From Cyclobacteriaceae bacterium (GTDB lineage: Bacteria; Bacteroidota; Bacteroidia; Cytophagales; Cyclobacteriaceae): a DNA stretch of 64,000 nt. The translations under genes were made by a program, and so were the position numbers. Below are positions 1 to 9,150 of the stretch, one piece after another. The stretch lies in the NCBI GenBank assembly GCA_019694875.1, contig JAIBBC010000003.1, positions 62,001-126,000 of the forward strand, read 5' to 3'. Position 1 is the first letter of the stretch, and each line of letters starts with the position of its first letter. Below the pieces are notes generated by a model. It made no database searches, had not been told where the DNA came from, and saw only the letters and a program-made list of their open reading frames with translations.

Positions 1-1
1 A

Positions 2-781
2 ACATTTACGATAGATCCTAAAGAGATTCAGCGAATCAATAATCATATCGATGCGTTAACATCTGAGGTGAGAAGTGAAGCTCATCGAGCGGAGAGTATC
101 ATTGAAAAGGACTTAGATCGTCTCAACCTCTTGATCACTGTGGGTATTGGATTCTTGGCGATGGTTGGAGTATTTGTGCCACTATTTTTTAATCTAGTGA
201 GTTCACAAGATATGAAAGAACAACAACGAGAATTGCGGAGTGAAGTTTCAACAGCCATGGAAACCATGAAAACGCTGGACGAGAATGTTACAAATCTCGG
301 TACAAGCATTAAAGACGTATACGGAAATGTTAAGAAGGTCGGCAAAAAGACCGATGTAGCTCACCTACACGTTTGCAATCTGATGCTCCAACATGCGGTA
401 ACTCGATTTTACAATGTTGCGTCAATCATCATGGCAAAGAGTGCGTCCGGTGATGAGGCAAATTACATGAGGGAATTGTTCAAAAATCTTAAACGCGCGC
501 TGAAAGCATGTGATGACGATGAAGGCCATAAGATTTGCGAGAATCCACATTTCACTCAATCGATATATGACCTGCATCGGATGTTTAGTGGAAATATCGT
601 TCAGCATTCAATTTTTACTACTCGAATTCAAACTGCGGAAGTAGAAGCCTTTACCAAATGCCTAGACGCACTGCAGAATTCTACGAAAGAGAATGAAAAG
701 GCGAACTATGAGAAGATGTACGAACGTATTGACTTGATAATGGGAGCATGGCCAGACAGCAAAGGTAACAAGGCTGCCTAA
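2..781 (+). CDS. Membrane-anchored coiled-coil protein, 5' end outside the window
   Basis: The reading frame is open from base 2 with no stop, so the gene starts left of the window. The GTG at 68 is only the first possible start inside it. The visible part has a charged helical stretch, one strong transmembrane segment (about 24 residues beginning LNLLITVGIGFLAMVGV), and then a heptad-like region (QQRELRSEVSTAMETMKTLDENV) that looks like a coiled coil. The rest is soluble and carries several cysteines. I do not recognise the family. A single-TM coiled-coil protein next to defence-type genes could be a membrane sensor or a partner of a gene to the left, but that is only a guess from position. 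About 220 bases without an obvious gene follow before the convergent gene at 1003. Confidence 0.7.
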   Translation, partial: TFTIDPKEIQRINNHIDALTSEVRSEAHRAESIIEKDLDRLNLLITVGIGFLAMVGVFVPLFFNLVSSQDMKEQQRELRSEVSTAMETMKTLDENVTNLGTSIKDVYGNVKKVGKKTDVAHLHVCNLMLQHAVTRFYNVASIIMAKSASGDEANYMRELFKNLKRALKACDDDEGHKICENPHFTQSIYDLHRMFSGNIVQHSIFTTRIQTAEVEAFTKCLDALQNSTKENEKANYEKMYERIDLIMGAWPDSKGNKAA

Positions 782-1002
782 CGTACTAGTTATCTCAGGC
801 CGTGCATTTTATGAAGAGCAAAAATAACTCTCAAACTGCTCTAAATTTTGGTGAGAAGCTGCCGGATGATTATCGGTGGCATAATCATTCCTAGAATCTA
901 CAAACAGCACGTCAAATTAATTCCTAGACAAGGAAAACAATCTTCATATTTTCAACTTTGCGGATAATTAAGTAACAAATAAAACCGACAAATTCTGATT
1001 CA

Positions 1003-1716
1003 TCATTTCAAAAATAATCGTTCAACTTTTCTTGTAAACTCGTGTGTTTGTTCAAGTGGTCTCGCATATTTGTCAATACAAATTCCCAGACTTCCTGTTT
1101 GACTGATATGCCTTCCTGTGAATTGATTAATATCAATAAAAATGATGCCTACATCCGAGTGAAGTGGCTCGTCCCATGGAACGGAATAGATACGTTCTAC
1201 ATCATCAGTCTTTGCTGACCGTAACATCACATTGGGCGTGTTTTTTAAACGTCCGTCATTCAATATAATCAGCATAAGATAGGATTGATGAAACCCTAGC
1301 GACTGATATTTATTTGCTTGAATGACTCCTTTGCTGATCTTCTCGACTCCGTTTACTTTCGATCTTTCTTCATTAATGGCTAACGCTTTGAGACGTTTGA
1401 CTTCGAAAGCTATAGATACTTTTAAATCTTTTGGATTAACGAGTAAAAGATCAATATCACCAGGCTTTTGGCCAACGGTTACAAAAGGGTCAGTCAAGCC
1501 ATAGAATGTTTGTACAGAACTAATGTCTTTAAAGAATTTCGAAAGAAACATTTCCTTGAAATGACGATGTTCCAGTAACCATTTGATAATAGCTTCTTCG
1601 GTAATCGCTGTTACACTATCAGAATTATCTTCGGATTCAGCAAAAAACGAAATTCTCGATTTGTCGCCAACAAGCTGGGCGTCATATTTAACGGTTTCGA
1701 AAATCATCACATCCAT
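1003..1716 (-). CDS. PD-(D/E)XK nuclease-like hypothetical protein
   Basis: This 237-residue protein has the layout of a restriction-endonuclease-like fold. PGDIDLLLVNPKDL gives the metal-binding Asp, and IAFEVKRLKAL, about 20 residues later, gives the E-x-K pair. No transmembrane segment or signal peptide is visible. The start is the ATG at 1716, with a second Met three residues in. It lies on the minus strand 120 bases downstream of the HEPN-like gene at 1837-3264, so the two may share a transcript. A lone nuclease-fold protein beside a HEPN protein suggests a conflict-system effector. Function is inferred from the motif only, and a non-catalytic DNA-binding role is possible. Confidence 0.65.
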   Translation of the reverse strand: MDVMIFETVKYDAQLVGDKSRISFFAESEDNSDSVTAITEEAIIKWLLEHRHFKEMFLSKFFKDISSVQTFYGLTDPFVTVGQKPGDIDLLLVNPKDLKVSIAFEVKRLKALAINEERSKVNGVEKISKGVIQANKYQSLGFHQSYLMLIILNDGRLKNTPNVMLRSAKTDDVERIYSVPWDEPLHSDVGIIFIDINQFTGRHISQTGSLGICIDKYARPLEQTHEFTRKVERLFLK

Positions 1717-1836
1717 GCTTTCGCGAATAAAAAATAAGAACTTAAATCTATTGAGAACGATTGAAATACTAAAATTATGCAGACTATCAATAAGCTTATG
1801 TCGAGCTGTAATCTTTGGTGGTCAACAATTCAACTT

Positions 1837-3264
1837 CTAAATAGTGTAATATAAGGAGTGATCTATGTCAATACCTTCATCGCGCATACCCAAGTTTCGC
1901 TTGAAATGAAGTTCCATTTCTGCTGAGTAATTTTTAAGAAATCCCCGATATCCAGCTAATTTCAGTACGAGTATGTTGGCTAAAAACTGCAATTCAAAGG
2001 CTTTGAATTTAGTATCAGCTTCCGTTGAAGATAAATACGGTTTAGGCGCTGAACCATGAAGATACTTGTCCCGGTATCGGATTGCTTTTTTGAATTTGTC
2101 TGGTAAGTTGGTAATGTTTAACTGTTCAAACGCACGCTGGAGTTTATCAATGTTTGTCGGTTTATTCAGATAAGGCAATTTCTTTTGAATTAGAAATTCC
2201 TGTTCACCTGCTGTTAGTTGATCATTTTGTAAGATTGCGTTCGCTAAGATTGTTTCGATGTTGCTGTTCTTATAACGTTTGGCATCAATAGGCGCTTGGG
2301 TAACATCAGATGGGACCAGGTTTGCCAAAATTTCTAATGCGGTGCAAAATAAAATACAGGTTGAAAGTGAAAACGGGCTTGTGTTTGCTTCGTAAATGAT
2401 TTTCAAAGCATTTCGGAATTTATCTTCCGAAATCACCCGATTACATAATCCTTCGAATGCAGTTACGGGAAACTGAAAAAAGTCTGAATGAAACTGATAG
2501 TGACGTATTTCCCAGGGATCAAAAACGATCCATCGATGTGATGCATGATCTGGTTTTGAATGGAATTGTATGGCGTTAATGGAGTTGAATGAGGCATCAT
2601 GGCTGGATAGGATAAAGGCACCTTTTCCCCATAAGTTTCCCCAAATAAAGGCATATATAGTCAGGACGGCATTTGCACAATTTTCAAACTGCTGAAGATC
2701 TGCTCGCTGCTGACAATCCAGTACAAGATATTGCTGATCATGATGAGATATCCGGAATAGTTGCATCGGAAAACCTGAAGTTTTCAAGTCAACAATTCCA
2801 ACGGCATACCGAATTTCCTGATCCGTCATCAGGTCTGTTGCCGTTGAGATCAACCCAACGTTCAAATCGGTGTTGATCGGTTGTATATACCTGAGAAAGT
2901 GTTCCTGGTAGTTGTCAGGCGTTCCTTCCGCCAGCGAGTTTAATTCTCCCGAATAGGATTGGCTTACGATCTTGGTTTCAATTTTCTGAAAGCCATTCTT
3001 TCGGGTCGTATGCAAAAGTGATCCAGCCTGAAGTACGCCCCGCTCAACAAGGTCAGCAAATTCATGTTGAACTTCTCTGGGGCTTCGGGGCTCGCGATGA
3101 TCAAACGTAAATCGAATGGTCATGTCTGAATCAAGCCAGACTTCAAGATTTTGATTGTGAAGAAATGATTCAGGCCTGTTAATAATAAACTGCCTTCTTG
3201 CTGCAAAGGCATCAATCCTGCGGAAAGTTTCGAGTACAGCTTTTGATTTTGAAGGGGAATTCAT
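1837..3264 (-). CDS. HEPN-like protein, possible ApeA-type abortive-infection RNase
   Basis: The 475-residue protein has a beta-rich N-terminal half and an all-helical C-terminal half. The C-terminal part contains CTALEILANLV and, about 95 residues later, KKAIRYRDKYLHGS. The latter includes R-D-K-Y-L-H, which fits the R-x4-H active site of HEPN ribonucleases. The general build (large N-terminal domain, C-terminal HEPN, acidic and charged linker) resembles ApeA-type proteins, but I cannot confirm the family. It is divergent from the plus-strand gene at 3356 across about 90 bases, a likely shared regulatory region. If it acts as in known HEPN systems, it would cleave RNA after an infection cue. 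Confidence 0.6.
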   Translation of the reverse strand: MNSPSKSKAVLETFRRIDAFAARRQFIINRPESFLHNQNLEVWLDSDMTIRFTFDHREPRSPREVQHEFADLVERGVLQAGSLLHTTRKNGFQKIETKIVSQSYSGELNSLAEGTPDNYQEHFLRYIQPINTDLNVGLISTATDLMTDQEIRYAVGIVDLKTSGFPMQLFRISHHDQQYLVLDCQQRADLQQFENCANAVLTIYAFIWGNLWGKGAFILSSHDASFNSINAIQFHSKPDHASHRWIVFDPWEIRHYQFHSDFFQFPVTAFEGLCNRVISEDKFRNALKIIYEANTSPFSLSTCILFCTALEILANLVPSDVTQAPIDAKRYKNSNIETILANAILQNDQLTAGEQEFLIQKKLPYLNKPTNIDKLQRAFEQLNITNLPDKFKKAIRYRDKYLHGSAPKPYLSSTEADTKFKAFELQFLANILVLKLAGYRGFLKNYSAEMELHFKRNLGMRDEGIDIDHSLYYTI

Positions 3265-3355
3265 ACTCGAAAGTGCTTGAAATTAGCCAGAATGACGAAC
3301 AGATAAACTCGGAACAGTGACAAGTCGTGTCAGTGATTTTTGAATGATGTAAAAG

Positions 3356-4489
3356 GTGCATTCAAACACCGTAAATTTATACTATAATTTCTTCGGTATG
3401 AACCCATTCGGAAATACGCTCACGCTGCTGGAAACACAGCGCCAAATGATTCAAAATCTCAGCAGCATGAACCCTTTTCTGGAGATGAGGCAAGCTGCAG
3501 ACATGCACCGAACCCTGAGTAATTTTAGAAATCAGATTTTAGGGACAGCTGCTTTTCCAGACTATGCAAACGAATTAAGACAGCTTAAAGATTGCTTTTC
3601 TCCGTGGATGAAAGATCTGACTATGAAGCCTTTGATGGTTGATTCACTTTCAGCAATTGTAAGGGATCAACAATTGATCTTCGACAACCTCAAAGGGATG
3701 GGTAATATCCTGAAGGATCAATCCCGAGGGGAAAGGTTGACGTATGGGGACCGGATGAATGATTTCGCAAGTGCATTTAATCTTCAGGGTTTAGGCAATG
3801 CACTGAAAGGCCCAAGGGAAATGATGGACAACGTGAAGATGCTGCATGGCTTCCCCAAGTTCAATGGATCGTTACTTGACCTGGCAGGATTGCCTAAAGC
3901 TTTCCAATGGATCAATGTGCAATTGGCTTCAACGATTGCACAACGACAGCGTTGGGATGAGCTGGAAGATTTTAAAAACTTGAATCAAAAAGCTGCTGAG
4001 ATAATTGAGGAAGTAACTTCCGGACAATTGGTTGCAGGCAAGGTATCGGACAAGTTTGATGAACTGATTGCCGTAGCGAAGGATTTTATCAAACGAAATA
4101 AGAAGTATGCCCGGCAGATTTGCAGGTTTGTCGATATTATTCTAACCATAGTAGGACTTATTAATCTTTTACTTCCTCAGCCATCCGAATCGACTCAACT
4201 CACGCGGGATGATCTGGCTAAGCTTGTCACGAAAGATGATTTGAGAAAGGAGTTGGCAATACTTCGGGATGAATTGGAAGTTAAACCGGATATCCGATGT
4301 GTAAACCGGCCAGCGCGCATCATGTTCAGACCATCAACTAAAACACTTGTTCAATATAAGGCACAGGCTGGATTTGAGGTTGTTGTCTTACAAGTCAATC
4401 ATCGATGGGTTTATGTGAGTTACCTGAATCCGGAACTGGACCTCCCGCAGACAGGATGGATCTTGAAGAAATATGTATCGGTTAATTAA
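3356..4489 (+). CDS. Hypothetical protein with TM segment and C-terminal SH3-like domain
   Basis: A 377-residue protein that I do not recognise as a whole. The long N-terminal part is helical. About residues 255-275 form a hydrophobic stretch (FVDIILTIVGLINLLLPQ) that is probably membrane-embedded. It is followed by a charged linker, and the last ~65 residues resemble a bacterial SH3 (SH3b) domain, with QVNHRWVYVSYLNPE and a terminal TGWILKKYV motif typical of such domains. Translation may start at the GTG at 3356 or at the ATG at 3398 (MNPFGNTLT). It is the first of four plus-strand genes (to 11043), with the next gene 26 bases away. SH3b domains often bind cell-wall peptides or other proteins, and the ligand here is unknown. 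Confidence 0.65.
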   Translation: MHSNTVNLYYNFFGMNPFGNTLTLLETQRQMIQNLSSMNPFLEMRQAADMHRTLSNFRNQILGTAAFPDYANELRQLKDCFSPWMKDLTMKPLMVDSLSAIVRDQQLIFDNLKGMGNILKDQSRGERLTYGDRMNDFASAFNLQGLGNALKGPREMMDNVKMLHGFPKFNGSLLDLAGLPKAFQWINVQLASTIAQRQRWDELEDFKNLNQKAAEIIEEVTSGQLVAGKVSDKFDELIAVAKDFIKRNKKYARQICRFVDIILTIVGLINLLLPQPSESTQLTRDDLAKLVTKDDLRKELAILRDELEVKPDIRCVNRPARIMFRPSTKTLVQYKAQAGFEVVVLQVNHRWVYVSYLNPELDLPQTGWILKKYVSVN

Positions 4490-4515
4490 TGTCCAAATTT
4501 TAAATAACGTGATGT

Positions 4516-5250
4516 ATGTACCAGGAATCAAGAAAACAAATCCGTATTGCCGCAAGTGAATTTCTACTGGCAGATAAAGATGCCTACATCGAATTTTGTC
4601 TGAACCCGGGTGCAACTGGGTATACGCTGACTTCACAAACACATAAAGACAGACGTTCCGAAAATGATACAAATGACTTGCAGGTCATCGCGGTTCAAGT
4701 GAGTCTTTCGGATGCATTTAAGCGCATCTTCCAGCAACTTAGATCACTTGAAATTGAAAACGGGTTATATCAGGTTTTGCACCATAAGAAATTGCCCTTG
4801 AAATTTTATGCTGGAATAATAAACCAATGGGTTAATCGCGTGAATCATGCGGACCTTACCTTCTTTTCTATACACGGCAATTATTCCAAGTTCGGGCCTA
4901 AGCCTTCTGCTGCTACCAAAGCATGGCATCTGAAAGTTTATGAACAGCTTAAAAGTAACTGGCAACGTCCACCGGCAAATACGCTGTGGATCGAAGAACT
5001 CATTAAGAAAGAAATTTCTGAATACAATGAAGCGTATTTTGAGAACGGTGTTTCGGAAGAACTTACAATAGGGGATTTCTTAAAAAAATTCTATCCTGAT
5101 TTTGAAGATCAAATTGATCGGTACTTGCTCCACCTGGATGTTATTAAAGAAAGAAATGTTGTAATAAAGGACAACAATCGTTTGGGGGTACAGGATCGGT
5201 TCGAACATCACCTGCTCGAAAAGGTAGAGCACCTAATCAGCAGTTACTGA
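4516..5250 (+). CDS. Hypothetical protein, second gene of a putative four-gene defence operon
   Basis: 244 residues, soluble, with no signal peptide and no motif that I can name. The N-terminal third (RKQIRIAASEFLLADKDAYI) is mixed alpha/beta, and the C-terminal half is strongly helical and acidic, ending in a leucine-rich stretch. The gene follows 3356-4489 by 26 bases on the same strand. It is separated by about 150 bases from the 1228-residue nuclease-motif gene, where a second promoter could lie. Its constant company with the large nuclease-like gene is the only clue to its role, for example as adaptor or specificity factor. The ATG at 4516 is the natural start. Confidence 0.6.
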   Translation: MYQESRKQIRIAASEFLLADKDAYIEFCLNPGATGYTLTSQTHKDRRSENDTNDLQVIAVQVSLSDAFKRIFQQLRSLEIENGLYQVLHHKKLPLKFYAGIINQWVNRVNHADLTFFSIHGNYSKFGPKPSAATKAWHLKVYEQLKSNWQRPPANTLWIEELIKKEISEYNEAYFENGVSEELTIGDFLKKFYPDFEDQIDRYLLHLDVIKERNVVIKDNNRLGVQDRFEHHLLEKVEHLISSY

Positions 5251-5399
5251 ATTTTGCGGAAAGAGTTGAGAACACCTTCAAACCAGAAATGATTTTCCAA
5301 ATTTAAATTTTCAGGCAGAAATCGAAAGTTCAGTAGAAGTAACTCCTATTGGTTTGCACATATGCGTGATGAACTTCCATTCTTTAATCCCACTACAGC

Positions 5400-8300
5400 A
5401 TGTCAAATAGGAAAGGATCTATGACTGACTTTTTAAAATCCTGTAATAGCCTGTCGCTATTGTCTGTAAACGCAGCACTTCAGCTGATTCCCGAAAACCA
5501 TGGGAAGAATATCCGATTTGAAAGTCTTGCCATGCAAGCCATTAAAAAGCTCAATACCAATAAGCCTGTTCCGGATTATTTCCAGCTTCGGAAAGCACTT
5601 GAAAACCTTTTGCCATACCATCCATTTGAAGATGCACCAGAACGATTCTTTACGGAGAACATCATGTTTTTCGGTGGAAACTACATCGCGTTTCCTGGAA
5701 TCATGAATGACGGGTCTGAAATCCTGAACGCGTTGTTAAAGGCTTTGTTTCTTTCATTAAATGATGTTGACAAAGACCTGAAAAAGGAAGTCGAAGATGG
5801 TGTAACATTTATCCTGGCGTGGTGCAATCAGATGGCTGTCAAGGCTGGTCTCAGCCGGAATCAGTTCGTGAGCCAACCTGAAATAAACACGGTCATTCCA
5901 AAGCGCGACCAATTTCAGGCGCTCGTAAACCTCGTGGCTATGAGCGAACAGGATGCTGCAAACTTCTGTAGCACGTTGGGCTTGTCACCTGATGTCATTC
6001 AGTCTTTTGTATATGAAGCGGTTGATCCATCGCTGGATGAGAATGATTTCGAATCTAACCCGTTGCTTCACAAGCCGATTATTAAGATTGACGGTCACTA
6101 TGTATTCACACTTCCAACGGCTGAGATTTCATGCTTGGTTGAGTTTACCCAGGAGCATGCAAGAACACATGGTTACTTCGATAAACTCATGACTATGTTT
6201 CATGAAATCAAGTGGCGGGAAATCCGAAGTAATCTGGCGCGTGTCGGTTGGTACGAAACGGATATTGAACTTCCGCCAACCCGTTTAGCACTGCGGGAAA
6301 AAGTCCTGAAGTTTGATGCTGAGAAGCTGGCCTACCTGTGCTACTTAATGCCTTCAACTGAAAAGATTAATTCGCTGGAGGATATGAAGAAGGCGGAGAA
6401 GAGGGTTGAATCGGTAAACGCGCGGGAAAAAGATGTTCTTCGATTTTTACAAGGTTTTGTAAAACAGCCGCATCAATACTTAACGTTGTATGCATTGCCC
6501 AATACGGGCAGTGGGTTTTCTTTTTTCTCGTATGATAAACCGGGAGCCGGAAACGGTGTGCTCAGTTTTGAAGCTTCAGACTTGGTGAAAATCCTGATGG
6601 ATGATCAAACGGATGCGTTGACCTTATGGAAGTTTTGGAAAGCCGTAAGTAGGCTGTATGCTAAAAGTGAAGTGAGTCCAATGACATCGCTCATCGATAT
6701 GTTCATCAATTACAAGGCAGCGGACGATACGCTGTTGCCCATTGATGATGCTGTCGGGAACTTTATGATCTTTGCCCCCGGGGATGCAGGGGATTTCAGA
6801 CGGAGCATAATCGCTAAGCAGGATTTACACAATGTTCCCTTGGTAACAACTTCCGGGATTGCGCATACTCCGGTTGCCCGATACCGGGAATTTGCGCCCA
6901 TCTACAAGGCAACCGAATACTACGGTGAATATCGTTTTCTGTGCGATGCGTACATGGTTCCGGTCTGGGTGACGTTCAGGAAAACGAAAGGCCTGCCGAA
7001 TGAAAATGCGTTATACTATTGCGAAGCAATTACATTTTGGTTAGCAAGATTTGCGCCCGGCATCAAACGATTTATCGATACGATGCCGATCCCGGTTGAG
7101 ACTGAAATCTTTCTGCCTGACATTCTCCTGGGTCGATTAGAAAATATACCCACAGATGTCCCCGAAACAGGTTCAATTGAGGTGGAGATCTTCGAATTCA
7201 AAATAAAGCTCAGTATCCCGGATAGCTTCATCTATCAGATAGGTCGTAAGGATAATTTCGGAGAGCAACAGTTAATGAGTACCGTACTTTCAGGATTATC
7301 GAAGTTCCGCGTTTCAGTTGAGCTGGATGGCTTTGATGATCAGATCGGGTCAGTGATTGATTTGTATATGCCACTGGGTCCGGCAAAAATGATTATTCCC
7401 ATTAACCCGAATGGCGACATGCGGCTCGAGCCGCGATGGATTCCTCCCGTTCGATTGGTCCAGGAATCAGAATTATCTCATGTACTGGAAAGTATTTCTG
7501 GATGGATTGGGCAACCGATTCCAGAGGATATTAAAACGCCAAAAGAGAAGTCTGAGCTCTGTGTAAAGATTGTAAACACATTGCTGGCGAACCTAGTAAA
7601 AAAACTTTCTAGATTCGACCGGGAGCAAGTATTGCTCTTTGCCATGCAGTTTCACGAGAGCGCAATTCAATCCCGTGAGTTCAAGGATATTTTAATTCCG
7701 GCTAAGATTGCCTGTTACAGTACGTTTAGTAAGGAAGTTGAAAAGCAACTAGCCCGCGGTAACCGATCAGTTAGTACATCCTTGTCCTTGCGACTACTGA
7801 TTGAATTGATCATTGCACACCCATTTAAAGGCAAGGATAACATCAGCATGGATGCGCTGGATGAATTAATGGCGTTAACGCACGAGATCTCAGGTTGGGG
7901 AAATATCGGGGATTCGATTCAACTGGGGCTCGATAATCCGAAGATGGGTCTTCTGCCATCCGGTCGGATTGGAACAAACAAGGATTTTTTTAATAACCAG
8001 GTAAAACCGTTTAACGAAGCCCGGCTTCAGCAGGAACTCGAGTATTCCATAACTGAGTTTGAAAGTAAGTTTTGGGATGAACAGCTGAATGCAAAATCTC
8101 CGGATGCAAAAGGCGAGAAATTACTCGACCAGATCAATGCTGCTTTTTTGGCAGACGCAGGAATATCGTTTGAGGACCTCATGGATGTTATGACTTGCAT
8201 GGCCAACCTAGTGTATACGAGTCAGAAGTCGGTATTGAAGATCAGTAAATCTGACCTGTTGCAAAAAGTTTCGGCAGTGCTCCCTCAAATCGATCCAAAT

Positions 8301-9086
8301 TCAATCGAAGCTGCAATTAAGTTACTTACACTGATCGAACGCACGGATATTCATGCAGCTGCGGATGGATTTGATAAACATGAAATTTTTCCATGGCGCT
8401 ATGGAAGATTACTGGCATACATCAGGCGGCCGATTGTTCCACTGCCTGCCTCAAATGGCTCTCAAAACTTCCTGATCGGTTTCCGGCACATGACGGATGC
8501 CCGAAAGAACCTGCGATACCTCTTGAACAATGGGCGATTGAAGGTAAAGAAAGATGGAAAGCTTGACAGTGTAATGGGTACATTGAATAAGATGAAAGGT
8601 GCACTCTATCGGGAACAGGCATGGCAATGGTTTAAGAAGCATTCGGGATTACTTGTCGTTGACTATCAGGTTCGTATAGCTCCTAAAGGCCACCTTGTTT
8701 CGCAGGACGATCTCGGGGATGTGGATATTATGGCGTTTGATCCATCCCGAAATATCGCTTACCTGATCGAATGCAAGAAAACATTACCCGGTCGCGTCAT
8801 GTATGAAATGAAGGGTGAACTCGATAAGTACTTAGGCCGGGACGGGAAAAGCGGTGACATTGATATGCATGTCAAACGAAATGCATGGGCTATCAGTAAT
8901 CGAAAAATAATTGCTTCCTTTCTTCAGGCGAAACCCGGACTTAAAATTGTCTCGTTTGTACTCACGTCTGAAGAACTTCCGTTGATATACTTGGCCGCGA
9001 AAAAATTGCCGTTGCCATTCCTCGCTTTTACACGTCTTAAGAGGGAGGGGTTCTCGACATTGACGTCACTGAGGCTTTACTCATGA
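5400..9086 (+). CDS. Very large protein with C-terminal PD-(D/E)XK (NERD-like) nuclease motif
   Basis: 1228 residues, no signal peptide and no clear transmembrane helix. Only the C-terminus is recognisable: LGDVDIMAFDPSRN, then IAYLIECKKTLPG. This is a D-x(n)-E-x-K nuclease core near residues 1105-1130, followed by a lysine-rich helical cap. The preceding ~1050 residues are unfamiliar, being mostly helical with beta-rich insertions around 550-690. An alternative ATG at 5421 is preceded by an AAAGGA stretch and could be the true start. It is followed after 64 bases by an AAA ATPase gene on the same strand. A large protein with a terminal nuclease next to an ATPase is a common plan in anti-phage systems, but this one matches none that I know. 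The nuclease call is by motif, and the defence role is inferred. Confidence 0.65.
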   Translation: MSNRKGSMTDFLKSCNSLSLLSVNAALQLIPENHGKNIRFESLAMQAIKKLNTNKPVPDYFQLRKALENLLPYHPFEDAPERFFTENIMFFGGNYIAFPGIMNDGSEILNALLKALFLSLNDVDKDLKKEVEDGVTFILAWCNQMAVKAGLSRNQFVSQPEINTVIPKRDQFQALVNLVAMSEQDAANFCSTLGLSPDVIQSFVYEAVDPSLDENDFESNPLLHKPIIKIDGHYVFTLPTAEISCLVEFTQEHARTHGYFDKLMTMFHEIKWREIRSNLARVGWYETDIELPPTRLALREKVLKFDAEKLAYLCYLMPSTEKINSLEDMKKAEKRVESVNAREKDVLRFLQGFVKQPHQYLTLYALPNTGSGFSFFSYDKPGAGNGVLSFEASDLVKILMDDQTDALTLWKFWKAVSRLYAKSEVSPMTSLIDMFINYKAADDTLLPIDDAVGNFMIFAPGDAGDFRRSIIAKQDLHNVPLVTTSGIAHTPVARYREFAPIYKATEYYGEYRFLCDAYMVPVWVTFRKTKGLPNENALYYCEAITFWLARFAPGIKRFIDTMPIPVETEIFLPDILLGRLENIPTDVPETGSIEVEIFEFKIKLSIPDSFIYQIGRKDNFGEQQLMSTVLSGLSKFRVSVELDGFDDQIGSVIDLYMPLGPAKMIIPINPNGDMRLEPRWIPPVRLVQESELSHVLESISGWIGQPIPEDIKTPKEKSELCVKIVNTLLANLVKKLSRFDREQVLLFAMQFHESAIQSREFKDILIPAKIACYSTFSKEVEKQLARGNRSVSTSLSLRLLIELIIAHPFKGKDNISMDALDELMALTHEISGWGNIGDSIQLGLDNPKMGLLPSGRIGTNKDFFNNQVKPFNEARLQQELEYSITEFESKFWDEQLNAKSPDAKGEKLLDQINAAFLADAGISFEDLMDVMTCMANLVYTSQKSVLKISKSDLLQKVSAVLPQIDPNSIEAAIKLLTLIERTDIHAAADGFDKHEIFPWRYGRLLAYIRRPIVPLPASNGSQNFLIGFRHMTDARKNLRYLLNNGRLKVKKDGKLDSVMGTLNKMKGALYREQAWQWFKKHSGLLVVDYQVRIAPKGHLVSQDDLGDVDIMAFDPSRNIAYLIECKKTLPGRVMYEMKGELDKYLGRDGKSGDIDMHVKRNAWAISNRKIIASFLQAKPGLKIVSFVLTSEELPLIYLAAKKLPLPFLAFTRLKREGFSTLTSLRLYS

Positions 9087-9150
9087 ATTACTTAATCAAA
9101 AGTAGAACAAAAAACCAAATATGGAATAAGTATTCCAGACCTAATTAACT

